A stretch of 64,000 bases of DNA, from NCBI GenBank assembly GCA_029582165.1, contig CM055877.1, positions 33,506,249 to 33,570,248 on the forward strand, in the 5' to 3' direction. The notes under the pieces are model-generated. The model had not been told where the DNA came from. It searched no databases and saw only the letters and a program-made list of their open reading frames with translations. Below, piece after piece: positions 22,304 to 34,111 of this stretch. The position numbers and the translations under genes are program-made. The stretch is from Portulaca oleracea. Lineage: Eukaryota > Streptophyta > Magnoliopsida > Caryophyllales > Portulacaceae. Numbering within the stretch: position 1 is the stretch's first letter; every line of letters starts with the position of its first letter.

Positions 22304-22798
22304 TTGGATTCTAACAATCCCTACTTTCAATTTGTATTCTGGTGGTCCAAAAAAATAAAATTGTATTGTAGTGGGACATAATCGAGAGTATACCCTAAAT
22401 ATCATAGATTTTGTGTTGCATTTGATTTAAAACTTTGTGTAACACTTTAACACGATTTTTAATGAATTTATAGCATTTCTCCCAATTTTTTTTCAAAAAT
22501 TTTTTCTATTTTTATGATTTTTTCAATTTTATTCCTTTTAAAAAATCATAATAATTGCTTGGAATCTCAAAAAAATAATTTAAAATTTTTTTTAGTAATT
22601 ACGCTTCATTACCTATCTGGGGGCAGGAACGAAAAAAACAAAAATAATAAAGGGTAGGCATGAAAAAAATAAAAAAAAATGTGGTGATGGATTTAGTACC
22701 ACTAAAATACAATTTTTTTTTTGTACCACCATAATACAAATTAAAAGTAGGATTATTGTCATCCAATTTGCAAAAGTAGCGATTATTAGAATCCAATT
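22304..22798. mobile_element. TA-associated TIR element, copy C
   Basis: 495 bp, with ends ttggattctaacaatccc and gcgattattagaatccaa. It is flanked by (TA)n at 22255-22297 and 22802-22848. The body matches copy A (gagtataccctaaatatcatag, gcatttctcccaa). It lies between the split Sirevirus LTR and the LINE. Confidence 0.88.
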
Positions 22799-22799
22799 T

Positions 22800-22849
<50 letters not shown>

Positions 22850-22962
22850 TCTCTCTAAAAGAGAGTTTATCTCTCTAAATTTTAGGCGATTTGGAGGGTT
22901 TCTGCTTCTCGGCTTTTGCAGTTAGAGGGAGGATTTGGGTTACCGTTTGATTGTTCAATAGA

Positions 22963-23826
22963 ATGGATGATCAAGAGGCACATAATGTGGTTTCGCATTT
23001 TAGTTCTTTGAATGGAGATAGAGATATTTGTTTATGTTTCATTCCTCCCAAATCGATTGAGGGTATTCTCTGTGCTGAAATTGAAGAGGAGGATATTGCT
23101 ATGGATAATTGGGATAACTCGATCCTTTGTCGGGTTCTTGGTATCAGTTCGTCATATCAGGAGATGAACAATTTTATTCGATCTCTTTGGAGTGATAAAG
23201 TGATTGAGAAAGTTGTTAAGGCAAGAACAGGTACGTATGTGGTTAAATTTCAGGAGGAACATGATAAGAATGTTGTACTAGAGAAGGGGGTTTATTATTT
23301 TGGTAACAAGCCTATGATGGTGAAGGATTGGAATGTGCGTATGAGCATTGATATAGAATCAATATCATCACTACCAGTGTGGGTGATTCTTCCGAAATTG
23401 GATACGAAGTATTGGAATGTTAAGATTGGGAGTACGTTAGGGATTCCTATCAAAACTTGTCTCAGAACTAGGGATAAGAGTGACATATCTGCGGCTAGGT
23501 TACTAGTGGAAATGAATGTGGATGGGCATTTTTCGGATATGATACAGTTTGTTGAAAATGGAGTGGTCATATCACAAAAGGTGGTGTATGATTGGAAGCC
23601 TTTAAAATGTAGTCACTGTAAGAATTTTGGTCATGAGTTGATTGATTGCAAGCTGAAGAAGCAGCAGATTATCCAGTCAGTACCGCATCCAGAAGATAAT
23701 ATTGAGCTGAATCCTGTGGTGGTTGAGCAAAAATCGCCTAGTCCTCTTGTTAATCGTGGTCCAGTTATTACTCCTTTTGTCCCTTCTAAAGGCCTGCCGC
23801 CTCGATTGGGAACTATTAGACCTTAA
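22963..23826 (+). CDS. LINE ORF1: DUF4283 plus CCHC-type zinc knuckle
   Basis: 287 residues counted from the ATG at 22963; an in-frame TTG at 22951 could extend it slightly but is a poor start. Residues ~30-170 fit DUF4283 (ILCRVLG, GTYVVKF, VYYFGNKPMMVKDWN, SLPVWVILPKL). They are followed by a DUF4283-associated zinc-knuckle region (PLKCSHCKNFGHELIDC, residues ~207-223). ORF1 proteins bind the element RNA as a chaperone in L1-type retrotransposition. The C-terminus is Pro-rich. The frame is intact, unlike ORF2. Confidence 0.9.
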   Translation: MDDQEAHNVVSHFSSLNGDRDICLCFIPPKSIEGILCAEIEEEDIAMDNWDNSILCRVLGISSSYQEMNNFIRSLWSDKVIEKVVKARTGTYVVKFQEEHDKNVVLEKGVYYFGNKPMMVKDWNVRMSIDIESISSLPVWVILPKLDTKYWNVKIGSTLGIPIKTCLRTRDKSDISAARLLVEMNVDGHFSDMIQFVENGVVISQKVVYDWKPLKCSHCKNFGHELIDCKLKKQQIIQSVPHPEDNIELNPVVVEQKSPSPLVNRGPVITPFVPSKGLPPRLGTIRP

Positions 23827-23889
23827 ACCATTAAAGCGGGTGAGGTTCTAAAAGCGTTCCAAAGGTAGGAGGGAAGAGTCCTGGTAGTA

Positions 23890-26800
23890 ATGGTTAATGT
23901 TATGAGCTGGAACATTAGAGGTTGTGGGAAGTCCAATAAGCAGATGGATATTCGTAACTATCTGCAAAGTCATCAAGTAAGTCTCGTTGGCTTGCTTGAG
24001 CTTAAATCTAAATTTGAAAAAATGGCAGAGATTGGTTCTTGTATGCTAGGTGGTTGGTCTTTTGTTCACAATGTTAGTCCTGGTGGAAAGTGTCGTATTG
24101 CGGTGGCGTGGAAACCAAATGTTTTTCTGGTGGATGTTATAGATATTCATGAGCAATGGATTCATACTCATGTGACTAGGGTGTCTGATGGTAATAAATT
24201 CCATGTCACTTTTGTTTATGGTTTGAATCAGTTACAAGACAGAAAAATCCTTTGGGAAAAGCTGATTGATCTTAGTCATCAAGTCATGGAGGGTTGGTTG
24301 GTTATGGGTGATTTTAATGCGGTTCTTTCTCCGGATGATCGCATTGGTGGCACTTCTGTTGAAGTTTTTGAGACCATTGATCTCCATGATTGTATTAAGA
24401 CTACTAATCTGGAGGAATTAAGCTTTCGAGGTGATCATTTTTCTTGGACCAATTCACATATTTGGTCAAAAATTGATAGAGCTTTCTCGAATGATGATTG
24501 GATTCATCAAATGGGGTTTATGAATACTGTTTTCCTTCCCTTTGGTCTGTCTGACCATACTCCTATTCTTATCTCCTTCCCTGGCGTCCCTCAAAGAAAG
24601 GGAAGTTTTAAATATTGCTCAATGTGGCACAGTGATGCTGGTTTTGGGGAGATTATTGATGAAGCTTTATCTGATTTAGTTTTGGGTTGTAAAATGTTTA
24701 CTTTCCATAGATTCCTTATTTCTTTAAGGAAGCCTCTTCAGCGTCTTCACATAGACAAATTCTTTGATATTCATTTGCAAGTTGATAAATCTCGTGCTAA
24801 GTTGGAGGAAATTCAGAAGGCTCTTATGAGTGATAAACTTAATACGGAGTTGAGGCATTTGGAGAAAGCTCAGAGAGAAGACTATATTTCTATTCTAAGT
24901 TCATCTTAGAAGCTCATGCAACAGCAAGCCAAGATTGAATGGCTGAACTTATGAGATTGTCCTTCGCGAGTGTTTTTTGCTAAAATGACGAAGAAACAAG
25001 TAGGAAGCTATATATATATATTCTATTATTACAGAGGATGGTAATAACCTCAATGGGTTTGATAATGTAGCTTCTGAAATGATCAAGTATTTTGAGAATC
25101 TCCTGGGCAAAACTGAGTATTCCAGAGTTCCTATTCAGAATGATATTATCCAGATGGGTTACATTTTGAGTATTGAATCACAGTTGAAGCTTCTACGACC
25201 TTTTAAGAATGAGGAGGTACGGAAAATTGTTTTTTCTATTTCTTCTTTAAAGGCGTCGGGTCCTGATGGTTATAGTAGTGCCTTTTACCATTTTAATTGG
25301 GAAAAGATTGGAGACCTTTTTTGTGATGCTTTATTTGAGAGTTTGGATAATGGTTCCATTCTTTCCAGTATCAATGAAACCATTATTTCCTTGATTCCTA
25401 AGAAAATTAATCCCGAGACTCCTGCTGATTTTAGACCCATCTCTTGTTGTAATGTCTCCTACAAATGTCTTTCTAGGCTCTTATGTAACAGATTGAGAGA
25501 GGTCTTACCTTCCATCATTAGGCTCTTATGTAACTGATTGAGAGAGGTCTTACCTTCCATCATTAGTAAGAGCCAAGGTGCTTTTGTTCCTGGGCGTGAA
25601 ATTGTTCAAAATATCCTGCTTTATCAGGAGGTGGCTACTGGTTATAGCAGAAGGAGATTATCCCCGAGATGTATCATGAAGGTAGACTTAATGAAAGCAT
25701 ATGACTCTATCTATTGGGAGTGCATCGAGGAGGCTCTGAATGCTCTTCGTTTTCCTCCAAGATTTGTCCAGTGGATCATGATGTGTGTATCTTCGACCTC
25801 ATGCTCTATTAATATCAATGGACAACATCATGGTTATTTTAAAGGAGGTAGGGGTCTTCGTCAAGGTGATCCACTCTCTCCTTTATTATTTGTGATAGTG
25901 ATGGAGTACCTCTCGAGATTATTGGATAACTTGAAGGATAATCCTGAGTTCAGATTTCATCCGGGTTGCAAGGAGCTTCAAATTAACCATCTGCTTTTTG
26001 CAGACGATCTGGTAATCTTTTGTTCAGCTGATCCAAATTCTGTTAATTGCATTGCCAATATTTTGAAGCACTTTGCACAAAGTACTGGTCTCGCAACTAA
26101 TTTGTCTAAGTCCCAGATTGTCTTTGCTGGTTGTAGAAATGATTTGGCTCTTTCTTTGGCTGATATTTTGGGGTTTGAAATTGGCTCTTTTCCTATGAAA
26201 TATCTTAGGGTACTCATCACAACTGGGAGAATTGGGAAGTTTGATTGCATTTCTTTGGTTGATAAATTCACTGCTAAAATTCAAATGTGGTCTTCCAGAA
26301 ATCTTTCCTATGCTGCTAGATCTCAGTTGATCAACTCAGTTTTGTTGAGTGTTTTTAGCTACTGGGCCAACATCTTTCTTCTCCCAGTAAATATAATTGA
26401 GCAGATAGTAAAAGTTTGTAGGAACTTCCTCTGGTCTGGTGATCATATTTATCACAGAACTCCTTTGGTGGCTTGGGACACTGTGTGTACCCCAAAAAAG
26501 CTAGGTGGTCTGGGGGTAAGAAACCCTAGAATTTGGAATTTAGCTACAATTGGGAAGCTTGTCTGGAATATTGCTAAGAAAGAAGACTCGTTGTGGGTTA
26601 GATGGATTTATGAAAGGTATATGAAAGGTCGAAATTGGTGGCATTTTACTCCCACTGTCAACAGCTCCTGGGCTTTGAAACAAATTTGTAAAGTGAAGGA
26701 TAAAATAAAGTTGGGTGATGGGAGTGTTTGGAATTGTCATGGTGAAACCAATGGTGATTTCTCTATGAAAAATGTTATTTGGATCTCTTACCTGTTACTG

Positions 26801-27375
26801 AGAAGTGAAACTGGTATCGTGTCATTTGGAATGATATCTCTCCTCCTAGACACAAGTTTATAGCTTGGGTTGCTGCTCAGAACAAGCTTCTAGTGGCTGC
26901 CAGATTAGCAGATCATGGGAGCAATGTTGTGTCTACTTGCTGCTTATGTAACAATGCGGATGAATCTATTGACATTTGTTTTCAACCTGCAGCATCATCA
27001 AGCAGATTCTTGCTGAGTTTGGTAGGAAATTGGGCATCAGACATGATTTTAATACTTTTCAGCATTGGATCTCAAATTGGAAGAATTGAAGAATTGAAGA
27101 AAACCACTAAAACAAAGATGCTCGTTGCTGCTGTGTTAACTACTACAGTTGCTGTTGTATGGGAGTGGAGAAATTATAAGAGATTTCCTGAGAAACAGAA
27201 AGTTTCTAGCTGTGAAGAAGCCATTAAGAGGATACATCAAACTTTAGTTCATAGGCTTTTATTTCTTTCAAAGAAAGGGAAAAATTTTAGAGGGGTGTGT
27301 AGAGGTTTTGCTGCAGTAGGTTGGTTGTCTTTGTTCTGTTTCTTGATGTTCTGGTTCTGCCTTTTTGGCTTTTAA
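23890..27375 (+). pseudogene. LINE ORF2: endonuclease / reverse transcriptase, broken
   Basis: It starts at the ATG at 23890. The apurinic-like endonuclease (23890-24600) has MSWNIRGCG, GDFNAVLSPDDR and SDHTPI, with catalytic residues apparently present. The frame ends at a TAG at 24907 and is scrambled around a ctatatatatata slip site (25010-25022). The reverse transcriptase (25079-26300) has SGPDGY, FRPISCCNVSYK, GAFVPGR, RQGDPLSPLLF and the catalytic FADD. An exact 45-bp tandem duplication (25475-25519, 25520-25564) keeps frame, but its second copy carries a TGA. After 26860 the frame shifts again into the zinc-binding region (AARLADHGSN, CLCN). The domain order is complete, but the protein cannot be made as one piece. 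Confidence 0.9.
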
Positions 27376-27390
27376 TGAATTAATATTCTG

Positions 27391-27393
<3 letters not shown>

Positions 27394-27472
<79 letters not shown>
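27394..27472. repeat. (TA)n microsatellite at the LINE 3' end
   Basis: About 39 consecutive TA units directly following the LINE 3' region. Longest pure TA tract in the window. Confidence 0.95.
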
Positions 27473-27475
<3 letters not shown>

Positions 27476-29245
27476 CTTCTATTTCAAGACCATAATCTAA
27501 GTATAACGTTGAATCTTTGATGGACGGGCATAATTTGCGCTCATCACCTAAAGGAAAACTCTCCCCACCCAAAGGAAAAAAAATTAAAAAATTAAAAACT
27601 CTGGAAGAATATGATAAAATTTACATAAGACATTCCATTAAAGTGGTAGGACTTGTTTGTGTTAGGTAATACAGTATTTTTTTTGTTCTTTTCATTTTCT
27701 AAACAACAGTAAATGTTGCATGCCACTAGTACGAGTGTTGCATGTGAGTGTAACAATTTAATGTTAGGTAGTTACTCCATCTGATGGGAACCTAATGTTT
27801 TTATTGTTTCTTTGTTTGTAGCGTAAAGCGAGAGATGGGAGCCTAATATATCAGGCAATAACTTGACGAAAATAGGAATTTAACCTCATAAATGAAGTCC
27901 TCATACGTTTGAAAAAAATAGAAAACTATTAAATACATTCATGTGGGTGCCAATTGGGAGAGTTTTGATATTTGGAATTGAAAATGGGGATTTGAAAAAG
28001 TTGTTGTAGAAGAATAATCTTCAACTAAAAAGAGGGTCTCAAAGTTTGATGTGAGAGAAACTGTTATCGTCATTTATCAATTATTGGAGCGTTTGAATGA
28101 AAATTTCACCCAACTTTTTATTAATACTAGCAAATACCCGGACTTGCCCCGAACAAAAAAAATAAATACCCGAGCGTTTATATATAAATACAATAAAAAA
28201 ATATTGGAGCATTGCTTAGTACGAATATGATTATACATTAAGATGAAATTCAAAAGACTTAACAGGGAGAAGCAATTGTTTGATAAAGTAAAACAAAACT
28301 ACAATAAATAAAAATATAAGTTCAATAATAGTTAAGATGTGGACGAATAAAACAGATGTGGACGAATAAAAATAATAATCGTTAAGATAAAAGGGAAATT
28401 ATAAATGAGATTCCAATTGAGTGGAGGACGGTTATATGTGGTAAAAATGCTGGAAAATAAGAATAAGATTATGAAATATGAACATGCGAAGTTAAGTGGA
28501 TGCTGTAATCGAATTTATAGCACTAATGACAATTTTGATGCTTCGACATATATATAACTCCTTTTTTCCAATTATCTGATGTGATTAACTCAATCAAGGG
28601 TCATATCGTCCATTAAAATGAGATTTGTGGACAAAAAGTCATGATTGTTGTAATTACTCGGGTAATATGACACATAACGTACATTGTGTTTCTTGCAATA
28701 TGGGATGGAAGGTAGAGATGCTAATTATTTCAAACATAGGCATGGTCAATTAAACAATAGGGAATTATAATACTAAATTCACCATAGAAGCAAGTTAAAT
28801 CACTCCAAAAAAAGACGTTATGTATTAGACATTGTGTAATTTTAATTTGGGAAACGGTGGGCTATGTTCGACATTCGTGATATTTGAGAAAATTTATATT
28901 ATTTTTGTTAGTTGTTTATGGAAATAAATCAAATAATATGTGCCAAAAATTATGAAACCGGGACTACAAATTTCCCGGTTCATTTCCCACCTGCAGTGAA
29001 TTGGGACAGCGACTGAGACCGGGACCAGGACCAAGAGCACAATTTTTCTCACGGTCGCAACCGAGACCAGAACCTCCAAAAATTACCAAGATCCCGGTCT
29101 CGCTAACCCCTACCTCACAAACTGGCCCCTGCATCCCATGAGTATAATATAACCATATGACTATGAAAAATCTTTTGTTTGAAAAATGATAAATATTACG
29201 ATCGGAGACCTTCATAGTCAATAAAAGGACAAATAATATGGAATG
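27473..29245. other. AT-rich intergenic DNA, no gene
   Basis: I found no coding frame or clear element. A pair of similar phrases (gatgggaacctaat near 27783 and gatgggagcctaat near 27834) and a cluster of accggga/ccggtct words at 28955-29105 suggest decayed repeats. Confidence 0.45.
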
Positions 29246-29675
29246 GAGGGCGTACTGTATGAAATATATTCCCTCTTTTCCATATTGATTGTCAGTTAAC
29301 TGAATATTATGGGCTTTAATGTCATTATGTAATTGATAATTTTATGTAATATTTTATTAATTATTGTAATATCATACTTTTTGGATAAAATTTATCGTTA
29401 CAAACTTAATTAATGTTATTAATTGTATATAAAATATCATTATATATATTGAAAAATTTATGATAAAAATTTAAGAATTTGACTATATAATCTCCAAATA
29501 CAACAATTATGAAATAGAGGGAGTAATTACCTATATACACCATCATAATGACAATATACGACAATTACGATGAATGTCAGAAGTTAACAATGAAATTTGT
29601 AAGGCCACATGGGAGTTAACAATTAAGGAGACATGAACATTGTAGCTTTGTTGTTAATTTTTTAACATCTACATG
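29246..29675 (+). repeat. Segmental direct duplication with a Stowaway-like MITE, copy 1
   Basis: About 430 bp repeated at 30039-30476. It includes a Stowaway-like MITE (about 29268-29526; ends ttccctcttttccat and gaaatagagggagtaat) plus ~150 bp of unique flank, so the duplication is segmental rather than two independent insertions. A ~65-bp piece (gagttaacaattaaggagac) is repeated again at 29672-29730. Confidence 0.8.
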
Positions 29676-30038
29676 AGAGTTAACAATTAAGGAGACATGA
29701 ACAGTGTAGCTTTGTTATTAATTTTTTTGGAATTCAATTATCGCTTATAGCTTCTTTTTTTTTTCAAATTAGTAATTTTATTTTTCTTCCCATTCCAAAT
29801 TAGGAAGTTAGTGATCGTACACATTCATTACATATAATTATGACTTTATTCATTTCTTAATCACTCAATTAGCTATTTCTTTTAATTACCAGTACAATAC
29901 AATTAATTTCCCTATTTTTATTTAGAATCTTCATTGGAAAGGAGAATTTGCAAAACTTTAATCCAACTCTTCACTAAAAATGGGTGTGGGGATCAGAACT
30001 AATGAAAAGTGTTGAATTTGCAAAGAACTAAATCAATT

Positions 30039-30476
30039 GAGGGTGTACTGCATGAAATATATCCCTTCTGTTCCATATTGATTGTCAGTTAACTGAATAT
30101 TACAGGCTTTAATGTCATTACGTAATTGATAATTTTATATAGTATTTTATTAAATATTGCAATATTATACTTTTTGGATAAAATTTATCGTTACAAACTT
30201 AATTAATGGTATTAATTGTATATAAAATACCATTATATATATTGAAAAATTTATGATCAAAAATTAAGAATTTGACAATACAATCTCCAAATACAACAAT
30301 TAGTATGAAATAGAGGGAGTAAATACCTATGTACACCATCATAATGACAATATACAACAATTAAGATGAGGGTCGGAAGCTAACAATGAAATTTGTTGGT
30401 AAAGCCGCATAGGAGTTAACAATTAAGGAGATATGAACAGTGTAGCTTTGTTGTTAATTTTTTTAACATCTACATG
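30039..30476 (+). repeat. Segmental direct duplication with a Stowaway-like MITE, copy 2
   Basis: Second copy of 29246-29675, starting gagggtgtactgcatgaaat and running through the MITE (about 30060-30322) to ttaacatctacatgg. Scattered substitutions show it is not very recent. Confidence 0.8.
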
Positions 30477-31484
30477 GTTAATAGTCAACCTTTTCTTTTT
30501 TATTTTAATTTATCATAAATATTTTTGAAGGTTGAGATTGATTGGCATATTAGATCTAAATTATCTAATGATCACAATATCTTGTACCTCTTAAAATTCC
30601 TCTCAAAGCACTCAACTTGATTCACCAACTATAATAATAAGATATTATCATACATAATGTAATTTTACTCCAACAATTTGTAACTATCATTTAAAAGATG
30701 AAAATATTTTGTTACATTTGTAGTATCTATATAAATTAATGCCTATAATGTAGCTACAATGTAATTCGACTCTCTTAATGTGTAGTTATCAATGTTCTTA
30801 AACATAAACGTAACAATGGCCAACTTCTCAATCAAATTCAAACCAATAAGCTGTAAATTAGAGATGTATGTCATATTGATTGGAATAAAAATTTATTTAG
30901 ACTACACATATGTAACATAACCACATCCAATTTAATAGCAAAATATTGCAATTTATTAGGTGCACCTGGAGAATGTGCTTCAAATATTACAATTGTTCAC
31001 TCTTGTTGGTATGAATGTTCAGTTTTATTATTATGATTGTTCACTCGCAATATTTTGGAGTGTATGCTCCATGTACATGTAATATATATTGGGAAAATAC
31101 TTATTATTCAGAAATGAATTTTCTTTAAAAAAATAAATTTAAAATATTCAAGAAATATTATTATTTTTTGTAGAATCAAGAAATAGTTTATTCATAGATC
31201 AAGTAGTCATCATTGATAATTACAAAAAAAATAGTAAATAGTATAATTAAGAAACCAATTAAGTCATATGTAGTATTTTTTTAATGGGAACATATGTACT
31301 CGATCTATTTTTTTATTTGTCATTTAACTTTTCTAGATACTTCTATCATTAATAGTTTCTCAAATATTATTTTTTTTTCCCGACGCGAAAAAATCTATAT
31401 TGTAAGAACAAAAAAAAGGGCCCATAGATATGGAATTGAGATCACAATTGTAGGAACCAAAAAAAAATCTAAATTGTATGAACC

Positions 31485-31621
31485 AAAAAAAAGGGCCCAA
31501 AGCTTCACCCGAATTGTCCGACAAAAACAAAGTCTGCACATGAATTTCTCATGCAAATTTTAACATTGACTGAATTTGACCGACCCGAATTTAATCGGAC
31601 CCGAATTTTTGTCAGCTCTAA
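31485..31621. mobile_element. Truncated copy of the hAT-type MITE at 37153
   Basis: The stretch from cacccgaattgtccgac to ttttgtcagctctaata matches the right half of 37153-37439 (shared catgaatttctc and cgacccg words). The left half is missing. Confidence 0.6.
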
Positions 31622-32323
31622 TACATTATTATATATTTTTTTAATAATAATTTTTTATTATGATCTGATGACATCAATTTTACACTATGAGGTATTATAT
31701 AACATAAGATATAAGCAATCAAAAATTTCGACACATATATATGTCTTTGTGACAGTTAAATAAAAATAGAGAAATTAATTGTATTGTATTGGTAATTAAA
31801 AGAATAGCTAATTGAGTTATTAAGAAATGAATAAAGTCATAATTAATATGTAATGAATGTGTATGACCACTGACTTTCTAATTTGGAATGGGAAAAAAAT
31901 AAAATTACAAATTTGAAAAAAGAAGAAGCTATAAGCGATAACTGAATTTCAAAAGGGAAGAGCAATGGTTTTTTCCCCCCAAAAAATGCATGTATATATT
32001 CAAAAGTCAAGACCCTACAAATAAGGAGATGAGAGTCAAAGTGATTCTCCAAACTATTATAGGTAGATGTAATGTTTACTATTGGGTGGGTGTGTTGTAT
32101 TGCCATCGTGGGAGGGGTGGGTTTTGACCAAGGTGTTGAGTCTTGTATGCAGTTAGACGTGGGAGAGGTAGTTAGTGAATATGCATGGATATATGAAGAT
32201 AAATTGCTTTATTTTTTGTTAGTGATAAATGGCTCCCAAACGTGGTTGATTGGTGGAAATGACGAAATTCACGGAGAAGGAAGCAGAACTCATTTTGCAA
32301 CTATTATTGTATGATTTAAAGCA

Positions 32324-32659
32324 GGGTTTTTGGCTCAAAATAATCCGAAGTCGAAGGTCATTGGTTGAAAATAATCCAAACTCTTAACATATTTACTCGG
32401 ACTAAACCGAAATCGATTTTCGACGTCGTAATGCCGACTGTTCAGCTTATGTAGACCCCAGTCAGCATAAATTCAAAACCAAAATCGATTAAAGAAACAC
32501 GTGCCCAGGCTGCCCAGTCAATATTCTGACGTCGGAAATCGATTTCGGTTTAGTCCAAGTAAATAAGTTAAAAGTTTGGATTATTTTCAATCAAAAAGTG
32601 AGTTTGGATTATTTTCAGCCAATGACATCCGACTTTGGATTATTTTGAGCCAAAAACCC
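32324..32659. mobile_element. MITE, 336 bp, probable 9-bp TSD
   Basis: The inverted ends GGGTTTTTGGCTCAAAATAA extend inward through aagtcg..ggtcattgg and an inner gaaatcgatttcggtttagt pair. The flanks tttaaagca (32315-32323) and gttaaagta (32660-32668) match at 7 of 9. Mutator-like by that measure. Confidence 0.8.
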
Positions 32660-32668
32660 GTTAAAGTA

Positions 32669-33009
32669 ACCGATTTTTACCTACTGTAATTATTGTCACT
32701 CAACTTTTTAAATAGTAAAAAATGTCACTCAATTTTCACAACAAGTCAAAAATGTCACAACCAAAAATTAAAATTTAAAAACATATCAGTGTCTTCCATT
32801 TGTTCAAATTAATATATAAATATATTCAAGTTTCAATTGAATGTTTGCTAGAAAATAAAAATTTTGTTTATGAAGCACGTAACTGCAAATTTATTTTTTT
32901 ACTAATTAGGATTTATATAGTAAAGTTGAATTTTTTAATATTCACTCTTTAAAATTTTATTTTATTTCTTAATTTATTCTTAAAATATGTATCATAATAT
33001 TCGCTCTGT

Positions 33010-33062
<53 letters not shown>

Positions 33063-33298
33063 GCATATAAATTAAAGTCAAATGTTCAAATGATATCATG
33101 TGTACAAATGGACATCGATATCATGTGTAAATCAAATGGACATCGAGTTCAAAACAAATTTACATCGTATTAAATCAACAAGGACATGATGTTCGAACTA
33201 AACAAGCATCAAGTTCTGACCAAGTGATCAAGTGATCATCATGTTCATCATGATTAACGATTGTCTATTTTTAATTAATGAACTTACCCCAAATCATG
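32669..33298. other. AT-rich intergenic DNA with a (TA)n tract, no gene
   Basis: Contains the (TA)n tract at 33016-33060 and loosely repeated phrases (aaatggacatcga, tcatgtgtaa). No gene recognised. Confidence 0.45.
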
Positions 33299-33410
33299 AT
33301 TAAGTGATCAAGTCATCATCATGTTCATCAGGTTCACTGTGATCAAGTCATCATCATGTTCATCAGATTCACTGTGACCAAGTGATCATCATGATCATCA
33401 GGTTCACTGA
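33299..33410 (+). repeat. ~35-bp minisatellite, three units
   Basis: The unit tgatcaagtcatcatcatgt + tcatcaggttcactg occurs three times with small changes. A looser version lies upstream at 33225-33255. Non-coding. Confidence 0.75.
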
Positions 33411-33794
33411 TTAAAACCATTTCTCTTCAACTTCATCATGTTCATCAAGTGATAATCTCACCAAAACGCCGAACCCTAACTTATGGTCTCTATCTCCAAC
33501 CCAGAAAAACGTTTTATCCTACAATAATCGTTTAAATTGGATAATTTGAATATGCTTGGAAAGAGTAAGGGGGAAGGAGGAAGGATGAAGAGCATACGTT
33601 TGGGAACTCGAGCCAACCCTTGAGCATTGTCTTTCTCTGTTTTTTTTCTTCAAACCTCACGTGAGGTTGACCAGTTTTGAGCAAAAAATAAAAGCAAAAC
33701 CTTGTATTAATGCCAACCCTTGATGCTTGATCTAATGGCAAATATTGAAACTTCTCACATGCTCACCGAAACTCTCTTCTCTCATGCTCAATAG

Positions 33795-33796
<2 letters not shown>

Positions 33797-33848
<52 letters not shown>

Positions 33849-33853
33849 CACAC

Positions 33854-33907
<54 letters not shown>
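33797..33907. repeat. Interrupted (TA)n/(CA)n microsatellite
   Basis: Two (TA)n tracts separated by aatacacacacaaa, a compound microsatellite. The Tyr/Ile-rich open frames here are artefacts. Confidence 0.95.
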
Positions 33908-33910
<3 letters not shown>

Positions 33911-34111
33911 AGTTGGACAATTAAGACAAGTCTACATTAGAGTTAAATTTAGTTAAGACAATAGGAGATTTTCGATCAAACCCAACAGTGGCAAAATTAT
34001 GATGAAATTATCAATTATCATACGATTCATACCCAATCTTCTTATGGAATGGCCATAACCATATATTCAACTCGTATAGATTTTTGACAACCCTGTTCAT
34101 CATATAGTTTC

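Larger units (their letters stand above)
22849..27393 (+). mobile_element. L1-type non-LTR retrotransposon (LINE)
   Basis: A ~4.5-kb element with a short leader, ORF1 and a broken ORF2 (endonuclease, reverse transcriptase, zinc-binding region). It is close to full length. (TA)n tracts lie on both sides (22802-22848, 27394-27472); the 3' end meets TA repeats instead of the usual poly(A) tail. Target duplications cannot be read inside TA repeats. Confidence 0.9.
29729..31950. repeat. Inverted repeat, ~195-bp arms 1.8 kb apart
   Basis: The left arm 29729-29924 (ggaattcaattatcgcttat) and right arm 31756-31950 are inverted copies, sharing for example attccaaattag, acattcattacatat and attaccagtacaatac. 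The interior includes copy 2 of the segmental duplication. This may be a ~2.2-kb non-autonomous transposon, but I could not find a target duplication. Confidence 0.65.

Noticed and set aside
33299..33410. Possible CRISPR-like regular repeat
   Set aside because: Units are contiguous with no spacers, in a plant genome; it is a minisatellite.
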